From Solanum dulcamara (taxonomy: Eukaryota; Streptophyta; Magnoliopsida; Solanales; Solanaceae), in NCBI RefSeq assembly GCF_947179165.1, contig NC_077244.1, positions 12,716,949-12,780,948 of the forward strand: a DNA stretch of 64,000 nucleotides. The letters are read 5' to 3'. A program made the translations under genes and the position numbers. Under the pieces are notes generated by a model. That model worked only from the letters and a program-made list of their open reading frames with translations, made no database searches and was not told where the DNA came from. Below are positions 1 through 11,028 of the stretch, in pieces (within the stretch, counting starts at the first letter, position 1; every line of letters starts with the position of its first letter).

Positions 1-386
1 AATTTATATTTTTAAAATTAATATATTTTAATTAAATTAATCATAATATAAAAATATATGATTTATACGAACATCATGAAATGAATGTTTGACAAAAATA
101 TTAAATATAATAATATAATATCATGGTAAAGTTATTAAAATAATTGACAAAAAGATAATCTATCAAATCTAATTAAAAATAAATGGCTTGTAATATAAAA
201 ATCAAGTCAATACTACTAAAAGAAATGAAACTAGAAATATAATATAAATTCAAAATAAAAATTTAACATAATACTCGTATGTCAAATTTCAACATAACGT
301 GCATAAATATTATTTAAAAGGAAAAAAACGTAAGTTTATAACTTTATTCGTAAATGAATTCAACTTTAATTTAAAAATTAGAATAC
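1..386. other. AT-rich non-coding flank
   Basis: Very AT-rich sequence with homopolymer and short A/T runs. I see no coding signal or recognisable repeat. It is the pre-insertion flank of the LINE that follows. Confidence 0.6.
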
Positions 387-402
387 TAATTAACTCATGC
401 TA
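387..402. repeat. left 16-bp target-site duplication of LINE-1
   Basis: Reads TAATTAACTCATGCTA. It matches 1875-1890 at 15 of 16 positions, the exception being A/T at the seventh base. The length is in the range expected for target-primed reverse transcription of LINEs. It fixes the element boundaries at 403 and 1874. Confidence 0.85.
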
Positions 403-1874
403 CAACAACAACAACAACCCAGTGAAATCCCACAACGTGGGGTCTGGAGAGGGTAACGTGTACGCAAACCTTAATCTTACCAAGATAAGACAACTATTTT
501 CGAGAGACCCTCGGCTCAATAGAAGCATAAAAGGAGGTCAAATAAGTCTAAGAAGGTCAAAGCGATATGGGAAAGCAAATAACGAAAGAGACACAGATAA
601 AATAGAGTAATTAAATGACAAAAAGTAATAGATAAAAATAGAAATAAGAGCTCAAGAAATTATAGTGCGCTAATGCACCCACTAATACGAGAGAATAACG
701 AGACTATATACTAGCCTTCTACTCTAATATGGGTACTCCACACCCTCCTATCTAAGGTCATGTCCGCGGTAAGCTATAACTGCGCCATGTTCTGTCTAAT
801 CATCTCTCCCCAATATTTTTTCGACATACCCCTACCTCTTCTGAAACCATCCATGGCCAACCTCTCACACCTCCGCACTAGGGCATCTGTGTCTCTCCTC
901 TTCAAATGCCCAAACCATCTCAGTCGCATTTCCTACATCTTGTCTTCCGACGAGGCCACTCCTACCTTATCCCAAATAACCTCATTTCTAATCCCGTTGC
1001 TCCTGGATGCCCACACATCCTTCTCAACATTCTCATCTTGGCAACTTTTATCTTTTGATTGTGAGGGACCTTAACTGGCCAACTCTCCGCCCTATATAAC
1101 ATAGCTGGTCTAACCACCACTTTGTAGAACTTGCCCTTAAGTTGTGGTGGAACCTTCTTATCACATAGCACATTAGAAAAGAGTCTCCATTTCATCCACC
1201 CTGTCCCAGTACGATGTGTGACATCAACATCAATATCCCCGCTGTCTTCCATGATAGACCCAAGGTACTTGAAACTACTTTTCTTTTGGATGTCCTGGTC
1301 ACCAAGCCTAACTTCCGTGCCAACCTCTTAAGGTGTCTTACTGAACTTGCACTCTAAGTACTCTGTCTTGGTCCTACTCAGCTTAAACCCTTTAGACTCC
1401 AAGGTATGTCTCCAATCCTCCATCTTAGCATTAACTCCGCTAAGAGTCTCATCAATCAAGACTATGTCATCCGCAAAAAGCATACACCATGGCACCTCAC
1501 CTTGAATTTGTCGTGTCAATCCATCCATCACCAAGGCAAATAAAAACGGACTAAGAGCTGATCCTTGATGCAATCCCATCACAACTGGGAAGTGCTCTGA
1601 GTCCCCTCCTACTATCCTTACCCTGGTCTTGGCACCCTCATACATGTCCTTAATCACCCTAATGTACGCCATAGGTACACCTTTAACCTCCAAACATCTC
1701 CATAGTATCCCTCGTGGAACTTTATCATAAGCCTTTTCTAGATCGATGAATACCATTTGTAAGTTTATCTTTCTATCCCTATACTGCTCCACCAGTCTCC
1801 TCATAAAATGGATGACTTCTATAGTTGAGCGTCCCGACATAAATCCGAACTGGTTCTATGAAATGGACACGACA
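403..1874 (-). mobile_element. 5'-truncated RTE-clade LINE (copy 1)
   Basis: The minus strand runs from 1874 down to 403. It contains the C-terminal part of a reverse transcriptase ORF, then a non-coding 3' region (about 403-710) ending in TTG trinucleotides, seen as caacaacaac on the plus strand. The block around 421-500 is the common Solanaceae RTE 3'-end signature. The 5' part (endonuclease and RT N-terminus) is missing, as expected from incomplete reverse transcription. A 16-bp TSD flanks the copy. A TTG-repeat tail instead of poly(A) is typical of plant RTE LINEs. Confidence 0.85.
711..1874 (-). pseudogene. LINE reverse transcriptase, C-terminal part, broken
   Basis: The longest intact piece is 1328-1840 (170 residues). 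It carries the RT fingers/palm sequence with [14 protein letters not shown], the [10 protein letters not shown] motif and the catalytic FADD box. Upstream, the reading continues to 1874 but has a stop (TAG for GAG) just before NQFGFM. Downstream, the reading shifts frame: 962-1252 carries the thumb/connection region with RPAMLYRAE, and the frame can be followed to a stop at 711-713 after THIRVEG. At least one stop and several frameshifts make it non-functional. Function of the family: reverse transcription of the LINE RNA at the nicked target site. Confidence 0.85.
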
Positions 1875-1890
1875 TAATTATCTCATGCTA
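1875..1890. repeat. right 16-bp target-site duplication of LINE-1
   Basis: Reads TAATTATCTCATGCTA, pairing with 387-402 with one mismatch. Confidence 0.85.
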
Positions 1891-2345
1891 ATGAAAAAAT
1901 ATACATAAACTAAATAAATAAAAAAGATAAATATGAAAAATTACATGGAATCAAATGAAGTAAAGGTCGAGAACGAGAAGGAAATGGAAAATAAATATTA
2001 TAAAATAAAATATATATTTTAAAAATATTAGAATAATAAAAATAAAAGAAATTTAAAATTATAAAAACAAAAAAATAAATTAAAATGAAAAAAATTAAAA
2101 TTGAAATAAATGAAAGAAATTCAAAAGTAACCAGCTCGTAATTACAAGCAATTCAAAGTGTCCTCTTATGAATTGAAGAGTGTAATTACACCCTGCCAAT
2201 TACACTCAATTACATGCTGACCAAGTAATTACCTGACCAACCAAACATATCATACAATGTAGATATACCCAATTACACCAAATCCAATTACCAGGGTGGT
2301 TTTACAAATAGACCCTTAGTCAAAATTAGGAAATGTACCTGGAGT
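1891..2345. other. AT-rich flank with a MITE-like TAATTAC-rich segment
   Basis: 1891-2120 is A-rich low-complexity DNA. From about 2125 to 2315 the sequence is dominated by repeated (G/C)TAATTAC words in both orientations, including a perfect 12-bp palindrome GTGTAATTACAC at 2180-2191. The end at about 2280-2305 reads ccaattaccagggtgg. This looks like a short non-autonomous DNA transposon, but I could not define matching terminal repeats or a TSD. Confidence 0.35.
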
Positions 2346-2690
2346 CTACAAGAACAACCTACATACCATAGAACTTTATACGATCCATCGGGTGCACTCA
2401 TATACTTAAAGTTGCAGTAGGCCTTTGGAGTTTGGCTTCTACGAACCAAGTCTATGAGCCGTAGACAAACCTATGACCCATACAAATAGTGCGTAGAGCC
2501 ATCTATATTTAAATTTTCCAGCATATTACTTTTGATCCCTGAACACGTAACCATATAAGCCCTACCTTTTACTTTTCTTGATTCTATTCTGACATGGACT
2601 CTAATTTAACCTATACTATCCAACAAAGTAAGCTCAAAAGGTGGGAAAGAAAATACAATGAAATTAAAAAAAGTTAAAGCATCTTGGGTT
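2346..2690 (-). repeat. probable truncated 3' LTR remnant of the Athila-like element
   Basis: This stretch repeats the CTACG...CGTAG style words of the 5' LTR (cttctacgaacc, gagccgtagac, tgcgtagagcc at 2440-2505). It then resembles the end of that LTR (ttctgacatgg...ctatccaac around 2588-2625 against 9740-9785). The similarity is weak and broken. Confidence 0.4.
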
Positions 2691-2893
2691 GCCTCCTAAA
2701 ATGCACTTGATTGAACATTGTTAAATGACATAGGCTCCTTGGTTACTCAGACTTCACCAAGAACCCATAATTTCATGGCTTTGATCTCATCCTCGATGCC
2801 CATATATGCTTTGATTCTTTGTCCATTCACTTAGAACGTTGTTCAATCTTCATTTTCCAATTGGACCGCACCATGTTGGAAGACTTGAACCCC

Positions 2894-3960
2894 TCAGAAT
2901 GGTCCTACCCACTTTGACTTGAGTTTTCCAAGAAATAAGCACAACTTTGAGTTGAAGAGAAGGACCAAATATCTAGGTGAAAATGCTCTCTTTTCGATCT
3001 TTTGGTCGTGATACTTCTGCATTATTTTTTTGTACAAGGCTGAACTTTCATAAGCGTTTAGGAGAAACTCGTCAAGATCATTTAGTTGATTCATCTTTTT
3101 TTTGATGCGGCATCCCAATTTGAATTTAGCTTTTTTAACACCCACATGGCTTTGTGCTCAACTCTATAAGTAGATAAAAAAAAATTCCCAATATAAGTTG
3201 GTAAGGATAAATACCTATAGGAATCTTGAATGCAGTGCTATATGTCCATAAAGTGTCATCAAGCTTCTTTGATCAATCCATTCTATTTGCATTCACCATC
3301 TTTTCTAGGATTTACTTGATCTTGCAGCCAGAGACTTCGACTTGTCTACTAGTTTGTGGATGGTAAGGCGTCACCACACTATGTTGAACTCCATTACTTC
3401 TTGATCAATGTTTTGAACAATCTATTGCAAAAGTGGAAACCTCGATCGATGATTATTACCCTTGGTGTCCAAATCTAGAAAAGATATTTCTCTTGAGGAA
3501 TGCGGTGACGCACTTTCCTTCATTATTGGGAAGTGTGATAGCTTCTACACATTTATACACATAATTAACCATAACAAGTATGTACTTCATCCAGTTCAAA
3601 TTCATAAAAGTTTCCATAAAGTCAATCCCTCATACATTAAATAATTTAATCACCAGAATATGAGTGAGTTGAAGTTTATGTTTTATCGAAATACCTCCTT
3701 CTCTTTGACAACTATCGCATTACGTGGTGAAATAATGAGCATCTTGATGAATGGTAGGACAATAGTACCTATATTGAAAAATCTTATAGGCTGTCCGGAT
3801 ACCACTATGATGACCTCCAACAAGCAACGAATGACATGCTTCCATAATACTCATCATCTCGATCTTAGGTATACAACAACAAATAATGCGATCAAAAGTA
3901 ATAAGTATGGTTCTTCCCAAAAAAACTTTTTCACATCACACATGAACTTGCAGCATTGGT
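2894..3960 (-). pseudogene. Athila-type integrase, broken
   Basis: Integrase would insert the cDNA into the genome. The N-terminal H2C2 zinc domain is visible at 3720-3920 (CHSLLVGGHHSGIRTAYKI, then a tyrosine-rich YRYYCPTIHQDA stretch). The core can be followed between about 3160 and 3660, including a GVQHSVVTPYHPQT-like block with the QVEVS region that holds the catalytic glutamate (about 3310-3385). The C-terminal part is 2894-3145, with LDEFLLNAYESSALYKKIM and the LLFNSKLCLFLGKLKSKW block typical of Athila. Frames shift between these parts. Confidence 0.75.
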
Positions 3961-5570
3961 GAACAGACAAGTTAGAAGGTACCACATCACTTGTCAAGTA
4001 ATTAGCAACATCGGTAAATCATGGAATCAGACTGTGTGATACAACCAAAATTTTCTCATTAGGAAAATTGTCATCTATCTTAACCCCATCTTCTAACTTC
4101 GGCATTGCCTCTTCTTCAACTCTAGAAAAATGATTGACAACTTGAGTTTGGGTCCATTTTTGGTCTTTAACTTCTAAGTCAAACTCTTACATAAGGAGCA
4201 CTCAACGTATCATTCTTGTCTTAGCATCCTTCTTTTCCATGAGGTATCTCAATGATGCATGATCAGTGTGTATAATAACTTTAGTTCCAAGCAAGTAGGA
4301 TCTTTTGAAAGTAAATACTACGAAAAGGAACTCTTTTTCGATCACTGTATAGTTTGTGTGAGCATAGTATATGAGATGAAGAATCTTCTCACACCTCTAC
4401 CCTAACACTATACCAAGTTATATCCTACTCGCATCACACATAACTTCAAACGATTGTTCCCAATCAGGTGCAATGATGATAGCTGCCAAAATCAGCTTTT
4501 CTGTCAACTCTTCAAACACCTTCAAACAGGCTTCATCAAAAACAAATTTCATCTCCTTCTGAAGTAGTTTTCATAATGGATTTGGTATTTTGTATAATTA
4601 TTTGATGAAGCAGCGATAAAACACAGCATGTCTTAAAAGGCTTCTAATGCCCTTGACAGAGAAAGGAGGAGGCAACTTTTCAATCACCTCAATCTTTTCT
4701 CTACCGAATTTAATGCTCTTATTTGAGATCTTATCACCCAAAACTATGCCCTTTTTCCTCATAAAGTGAAACTTCTCCCAATTTAGTATAAGACTGTATT
4801 CTTCACACCTTTTGAGTATGTCACTAAGATGGGCCAAGCAATCATCAAACGAGTCACCAACCATAAAAAAAATCATCTATGAAAATTTCAATTATGTCCT
4901 CTACCATGTTTGAAATTATGGACATCATGCAATGTTGAAAGATCGATGTTGCATTACACAATCCGGATGGCATCCTTTTGAAGGAAAACGTATTATACAA
5001 GCAAGTGAAAGTAGTTTTATCTTTGTTTTCAGGTATGATTAAGATCTGATTGTAACCCAAATAACCTTTAAGAAAATAATACCATCCTTTTCCAGCAAGA
5101 GGGTCTAACATTTGGTCCATAAACGATAGTAGGAAGTGATGTTTTTCTTTTCATGCATTCAACTTATGATAATCTATGCATACTCTCCAACCAGTGACCT
5201 GCCTCATTGGAATAATCTCATTCTTTTTATTCAGAACCACAATGATTCCTCCTTTATTTGGTACACATTGAACAAGACTTACCCATTTACTTTTGTCAAT
5301 CAAGCAAACCACTCTAGCATCTAACCACTTGATAATATCCTTCTTGACTACCTCTAGTATAGGTGGATTAATTCTCTTTTGATGCTCAATGCCATGTTTA
5401 CAGTTTGGCATGAATTGTATTTTTTGAGAACATATGCCTAGTGGGATGCGTATGATATCGGCTATGGACCATCCAACTGGGCTTTTGAAGTGCCTCAAGA
5501 CAGATGTCAATCCTTCCACTTTCCTTTCGTTAAGATCAAGTGAGAAGGAAGAGCCTTAAGCTCTAACATT
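3961..5570 (-). pseudogene. Athila-type reverse transcriptase and RNase H, broken
   Basis: RT is spread over three frames. 5151-5519 carries the N-terminal part (VVKKDIIKWLDARVV, VQCVPNKGGI, GWRVCIDYHKLNA). 4854-5120 carries the central part (KTTFTCLYNTFSFKRMPSGL and the catalytic box as FIDDFF). 4598-4876 carries the C-terminal part. RNase H follows at about 4130-4590 in broken frames, with FEVMCDAS and [10 protein letters not shown] recognisable, ending at a VNHFSRVEE block. All parts are colinear, so the gene decayed by small indels and not by rearrangement. Role: copying the element RNA into double-stranded cDNA. Confidence 0.8.
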
Positions 5571-6519
5571 AGAGGTTCATTAATGGATGGTTTTGCATGC
5601 GGGGTTGCTCTATTCTTCAGATCTAAGTCAAGCTTATTTGGTGTAAAGTTTTACTTCCCCATACCGTCTACTTCACTAACCATGTCCTCGTACTCCCAAT
5701 GCGATCTCCATCAAAATTCATGAACACAACAATTAATGTTTCAACATCCAATCTCTCCTAGATAGACATCTCAAGTTATACTTTGTCAAAAAGATCAATC
5801 ACAAAAACCACTCAAAAATCATTATGATGTTTCATTTTTCAGCATATATTAAAAACCACTTCTTCATTATTCCATCTAAACTTCAATTTTCCAATGTCCA
5901 TATCAACCAAAACACGTCTAGCAGCAAAGAATGGTCTTCCCAGAATGATAGAAACCTCAAAATCTACCTCAATATTGAGAATGACAAAGTTCACTGGGAA
6001 TATGAATGATTCGACCTTCACTAGAACATCATCAAAAATGGTTACAGGCATTTTCACATTATGATCTACCATAAGGAGCCACATTGACATCTGTTTGGGG
6101 TCTCCTAAGCCCAACTGTCAAAAAATTGCTAGCCGCATCAAATTAATATTAGTAATCAAGTCATACAAAGCATAGGAGAAGGTGAACACTCCAATAGTAT
6201 ATGGTATAGTGAATACTCCAGGATCCTTTCTTTTCTACACAAGTGAGCGAGTAGCTATTGTACTACAATGATGCAAGTTGTCGGTAGGTTCGACGCTCAA
6301 GGTTCTCTTATATGTAATAGGATCCTTCATAAACTTTGTATATCAATTCATTTGCTCCAATGATTTAATAAGAGGAACTTAAACAAAATTTACTTCAACA
6401 TGGATATGAACTTGTGATAATTTCCATGCTTAGTTTTCTTTCTCAATCTATGTGAAAAAGGTGGTGAAGGTTGCGGCATGTGATTGGAGTTGAAGTAACT
6501 TCTTTATCTTTGTCAACCT
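5571..6519 (-). pseudogene. Athila-type aspartic protease region, broken
   Basis: 5839-6114 encodes a retropepsin-like segment on the minus strand: LGDPKQMSMWLLMVD, a VDHNVK stretch, VKVESFIFPVNFVI and SIILGRPFFAARRVLVDMD. The order and spacing match the protease of Athila elements. 5571-5838 and 6115-6519 are the degraded linkers to RT and gag, with no open frame. Confidence 0.7.
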
Positions 6520-8222
6520 TCATATCAAGCTTTTTATCCCCCTTTTAGGCTGCTCGGTGCTAAACTTCTCACCTTCTACTTTCTTATCATATTTTCTAGC
6601 TCTCATCCCTACTAGCATTGGTTGATCCACCATTTGAGTACCATTTTGGGTGGTTACATCGATGCATTGCACATTATTTTTAGGATTTTGAATTGTATTT
6701 CTTGGGAACATTCCTTTATGGCATAGATTCAAAGATGAAGAAATCTGACCCTATTGTTGCTCAAAATGCTTGATGAATGTAGCATGCGACTCTACTTTAT
6801 GATTCATTCTGAAAAGATCATTGCGTATCTACTTAAGATTCTCCTCACTAGAGTCATACTTTTTCATCATCTTTGTCATCATGTCTTCAATCCTTGTAAG
6901 TATGGATTCTCCATCTCAATTTCCTGGTGGGATGTATGCACTAATGTTTTTCATTTTTGTTGTTATATTTCCTTCCCCAATCACCTTCTCTGTCTTGGCC
7001 ACAATTTTTGTCATTGTATCCATTTTGGTTGTAGTTCCCCTTACAATTGTAGTTGTTGTCGCAGTTGTAATGGCCTTTTCGATTGAAGTTTCTATCATTC
7101 CAAACTTGATTTGCTTGGCCTTGGTACCAATAATCATCCTTGGAAGCATGGGTGTTAGTACGGAAACCCCCCAGTTACTCATTCACATAGTACACATCTT
7201 CCTCATATCCAAAATTATCATGTATTAGCACTTTATCTTGTTGGTCTATTGCATTGACTTTTTCAGAACCCAAGTTTTTGAATGCCAATTTAAACTTAGT
7301 TCTCAATTGTGCTATTTCTTGGAGTACTTCTTCATTTGTTATTTTTAAGTTCTGGTTAGTACCAACCACAAAAGCGCTCCTTGTGGTTTTAGTTTCCCTA
7401 TTACTCCATGCTCTTTTCATTCTAGAAACATAATCAAGTTTCTTTGCAGCTTCCTCAAAAGTGTTAGCCATGAATTCCCTTCAGTGATGGTGTCATAAAC
7501 AACTTTCCTGTTGTCAGCCATTGTTCTGTAATATATCTCAAGAAGTGACTCATTGGTTATTCTATGATTTGGCACACTTCTTAAATACTTTACAAATCAT
7601 TCCCAAACAACACTAATCGACTCTCCCAGTATTTGTTGGAAATTATTGATACTATCCTTCATTTTAAGTTTCTTGGATAGTGGGAAGTATTTTTTCATGA
7701 AATCCCCATGCAACTACTCCTAAATAGTGATAAAGTTATATATAAGCTCATTCAACCAAGTAGTTTCATCACCAATAAATGATAATGAGAACACTCACAA
7801 TTCGATGACGTCCATGTTTAAGTCCGGGTTACCTACATTACTCTTGATGACATATACCATATTATTAAGATGAACTTATGGATATTTAGATGGCAAGCCA
7901 ACAAATAATCTTTGATAGTGGAGCATCTGAATCAAATTTCAGGAGGCAATAGAGGTAACACAATGGCACTCGTGATCCCAATGGCATCATGATTGACCCC
8001 ATAGTGTTTTCATATGCCGAACTCAGGTTGCTGTCTGGGTGGAGGACGTTCTCTTACTATCGGTTGGTTATGAACATTCATCAATAGATGTTGAGGAGGA
8101 TTTTGATATGCATCCTGTTCTTGCATTCTGATCCATTTTGCGACTTCTGCTTCAGTTTTGTGACCAACATTGTTTTCCATTCTCCTAAGTTCTCTCTGAA
8201 TTTTAGGATTAAATGCAATCAA
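6520..8222 (-). pseudogene. Athila-type gag, broken
   Basis: Gag forms the particle that packages the RNA. The N-terminal segment is 8010-8222. The capsid-like domain is readable between about 7590 and 7880 (a GDETTWLNEL block and LGESISVVWE), interrupted by stops. 7175-7471 continues with FEEAAKKLDYVSRM. An N/Y-rich hydrophilic region follows at about 6960-7130. 6520-6732 gives the gag-protease linker (NTIQNPKNN). I did not see an intact CCHC zinc knuckle. Confidence 0.7.
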
Positions 8223-8361
8223 GGTAATGTCTTGATTCCGGGTATTTGGTATGCACTAGAACTCAACCCGTTTCAGCAAAATAAAATGAAAAGAAAAACT
8301 AAAATCAGGAAATAATGACTACTTGTCAAATAACACAATTAATCTACTCTAATAGCCTTAC

Positions 8362-8379
8362 TCCCCGGCAACGACGCCA
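8362..8379 (-). promoter_or_regulatory. primer-binding site, tRNA-Asp type
   Basis: The minus strand reads TGGCGTCGTTGCCGGGGA, five bases inside the 5' LTR end at 8385. This is one base from the tRNA-Asp primer site known for Athila elements. Confidence 0.75.
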
Positions 8380-8384
8380 AAATT

Positions 8385-9849
8385 TGATACGCCCAAATTA
8401 GACCTCCCTAAAGAAATATTAAGAAGTCATTGATCAAATATAGAACCTAACAAAGGTTTGGGTCGATCCCATGAGGAATATGGTTTAGACTTAGGTTAAT
8501 ATTTTCAAAATCAGATTATTTCTCGAGGGGGGTGGGGCATTGTATAAAAATAATTGATTAAAATTATCAAGTAGAAGATAACAATTTAATGTGATTAGTT
8601 TCACTAAAAGATGACAATTGGGTATATGTGTTCCCCATGAATCCTTAACTAAGTAGAACCTTATATTGGTAATTCTTGTCTAATGTGTTACATGCAAGAT
8701 CGGTACGTTAATTTAACCTACGTCCTTGGTCCAAAAAATAAGTGATTATCACTGCGTAACTTGGTTCGTCTACGGGTGTATGCATTACTAACCCTACTAG
8801 TGATCCCAGATTAGCTATCCCTTGGTCCGTTAAAGCTATTAGATAAGAGTTGATAGCCTCAAATCTCCGTTGTATAATCACTTTTTCCATCCGTTACCTC
8901 TTTGGTCCAGCAAGTAAAGATAAGGCAAGTTCTAATGCATACTCTCGTTAAAAAGTAATCAAAGTAAAGGTAAAATCATACATGCATGTGTACTATTCAA
9001 GAATTATATTTTATTAGTTCTATGTCATTCATTCTTTATGGTTTACACAACCCTAGTTGTGGAATTAGCTACTCATGATTGGGTGATTACTATTCATATT
9101 AAATTTATTAAAATAAATCATGCACTTATAATAATGAGTATGAAAATCCAAAAGCTTTAATTGAATCGGAAAGTAAACGTTGATGATAAAAAATCAAGAA
9201 TTCAAGAATTAAAGCCAAAAGTAATTTATGCTTAATTCCCCAAACTCCAAAATGTGCGTAACATAATAAAAAAACCAAAAAATATAATTAGAGATAACTA
9301 ATTCTAAATAAAATGAAACGATACAAAATAGGAAAAATAGGTCAATTAGGATTCTATGACTCATTCCTACGGATCGTAGAAAACTGGAAAAGTCGTAGAC
9401 TTTCTCATGGTCACAACTTTATTTCAATCTATCATCTTTCATCTATGGATAGATTTTTATGGATTGTAAGAAATATTACGGCTTGTAGCTTCCATTCGTA
9501 GGTCAAGTAGTGGGTCTTCATGCTCTATTCATCTTCTAAGGTTGGCCCTACGGCTGGTAGAACATTCTAAGGCTCGTAGACCTCCTTATAACTCCAAACT
9601 TGCCTTCAGATATCACCACTGCTTCTACAACTGTCACCTACGGCTCTTAGAACTTTATAGAACTCATATGTTGGCCTCGTAGAAGCCAAATTGCAGTTGC
9701 ATTTCATTGTGTTTTTCACTCTTCACTGCCACGACCTATTTTCCTGCAAAAGAAAGATAAATACAATCAAATCTACTAACAAATGCTTAAAAGTCATGCA
9801 AATTCTTAAGTTTAAAGTATTATAAGTACCGTAAATCCGTAGTGCATCA
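8385..9849 (-). repeat. 5' LTR of the Athila-like element
   Basis: On the plus strand it starts TGATACGCCC and ends GTGCATCA, so the minus-strand LTR runs TGATGCAC...GGGCGTATCA. The internal edge is set by the adjacent primer site. The outer edge is inferred from alignment with the LTR of element F (see 14273), so it is less certain. A cluster of CTACG/CGTAG half-sites lies at 9360-9700, for example CTACG-GAT-CGTAG at 9367-9379. A GGGTCGATCCC-like word near 8460 also occurs in the LTRs of F. Confidence 0.65.
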
Positions 9850-10019
9850 TCGGTTAGTGGATTAAATTCCAGATCATTAAACATAAGTCAATCATGGAAT
9901 ACATTCACGAATGTGAGAACTTGACAATTAATTTTCTCACTGATAACATGAAGATGTGTGAAATTTTCTAGGCCTAAAATGTTTTCACTATCTTGTAGTG
10001 ATTACAAAAATTAATTATA
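9850..10019. other. short non-coding flank with left TSD of LINE copy 2
   Basis: No coding signal. The last ten bases (10010-10019, ATTAATTATA) are repeated at 10994-11003 and are the TSD of the following LINE. Confidence 0.6.
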
Positions 10020-10993
10020 CAATAACAACAACCTAGTGAAATCCTACAATATGGGGTCTGGAAAGGATAAAGTATACGCAGACCAGGCTCCTACAAAGAT
10101 AGGACAGCTGTTTCCGAAAGACACTCAGCTCAATAAAAACATAAAAGCATAAAAGAGGTTAAAAAAACATAAATGAGAAACCAAATAACGAGAACGATAA
10201 GGATAAAATAGAGTAATCAAAGTAGAGAAAGTAACAGATAATAACAAAAACCAGAGCACAAGAAATTATAGTGTGCTAATGCGCCTACTAATAAGGAGGA
10301 ATAACAAGACTATGTACTAGCCTTCTACCCTAATGTGGGTCCTCCACACCCTCCTATCTAGGGTCATATCCTCGATAAGCTGTAATTGCACTATGTCCTA
10401 TCTAATCACCTCTCCCCAATATTTCTTCGGCCTACCCCTACCTCTCCTGAAACCATCCATGGCCAACCTCTCACACCTCCGCACTGGGGCATCTGTGTCT
10501 CTTATCGTTACATGCCCAAACCATCTTAATCGCATTTTCCGCATCTTGTCTTCCACCGAGGCCACTACTAGCTTATCTTGAATAGCCTCGTTTCTAATCC
10601 TGTCACTCCTGGTATGCCCATACATCCATCTCAACATTCTTATCTTGGCAACTTTTATCTTTTCAATGTGAGAGACCTTAACCGGCCAACACTCCTCTCC
10701 ATATAACATAGCTGGTCTAACCATCACTTTGTAGAACATGCCCTTAAGTTATAGTGGCACCTTCTTATCACATAGAAGACCGGAAGTGAGCCTCCATTTC
10801 ATCCACCCTGCCCCAATACCATGTGTGACATCATCGTTAATATCCCCGCTGCCTTGCATGATAGACCCAAGGTACTTAAAACTACTTTTCTTTTGGATGG
10901 CCTGGTCACCAAGCCTAACCTTTGCGCTAACCTCCTGAGGTGTCTCACTGAATTTGCACTCTAAGTACTCTGTCCTGGTTCTACTCTACAGAT
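10020..10993 (-). mobile_element. 5'-truncated RTE-clade LINE (copy 2)
   Basis: Same family and orientation as 403-1874, but shorter: the 5' truncation falls downstream of the catalytic RT box. The tail (aataacaacaacc at 10021) and the 3' signature around 10030-10090 match copy 1. The 10-bp TSD ATTAATTATA at 10010-10019 and 10994-11003 defines the ends. Confidence 0.8.
10317..10993 (-). pseudogene. LINE reverse transcriptase C-terminal region, fragment
   Basis: 10398-10739 is an uninterrupted 113-residue piece starting [18 protein letters not shown]. It contains [26 protein letters not shown] and the basic tail [11 protein letters not shown]. The frame to the left can be followed to a stop at 10317-10319. 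To the right the reading shifts and continues to the truncation at 10993. The catalytic core is absent, so it cannot function. Confidence 0.8.
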
Positions 10994-11028
10994 ATTAATT
11001 ATAACATAAGAAAACACATTTGACTCTC

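Larger units (their letters stand above)
2346..9849 (-). mobile_element. decayed Athila-lineage Ty3/gypsy retrotransposon
   Basis: Read on the minus strand the order is 5' LTR (8385-9849), tRNA-Asp-type primer site (8362-8379), gag, protease, RT/RNase H, integrase and a truncated 3' LTR remnant. The protease-RT-RNase H-integrase order and the sequence style (ILGRPF in protease, GWRVCIDYHKLN in RT, LLFNSKLCLFLGKLKS in integrase) fit the Tat/Athila branch. Every ORF is interrupted by frameshifts and stops, so the copy is old. No intact 3' LTR end or TSD could be defined; the left boundary is approximate. Confidence 0.8.

Noticed and set aside
299..610. 103-residue plus-strand ORF
   Set aside because: It spans the LINE boundary, joining AT-rich flank to the LINE 3' tail, so it cannot be an ancestral gene.
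760..1331. Plus-strand ORFs over the LINE copies (also 10333-10938)
   Set aside because: They are reverse-strand shadows of the RT gene, which is the one with recognisable motifs.
6821..7228. 135-residue hydrophobic ORF on the plus strand that looks like a membrane protein
   Set aside because: It is antisense to the N/Y-rich gag region of the Athila-like element, and codons for N, Y and T read backwards give I, V and L. No independent support.
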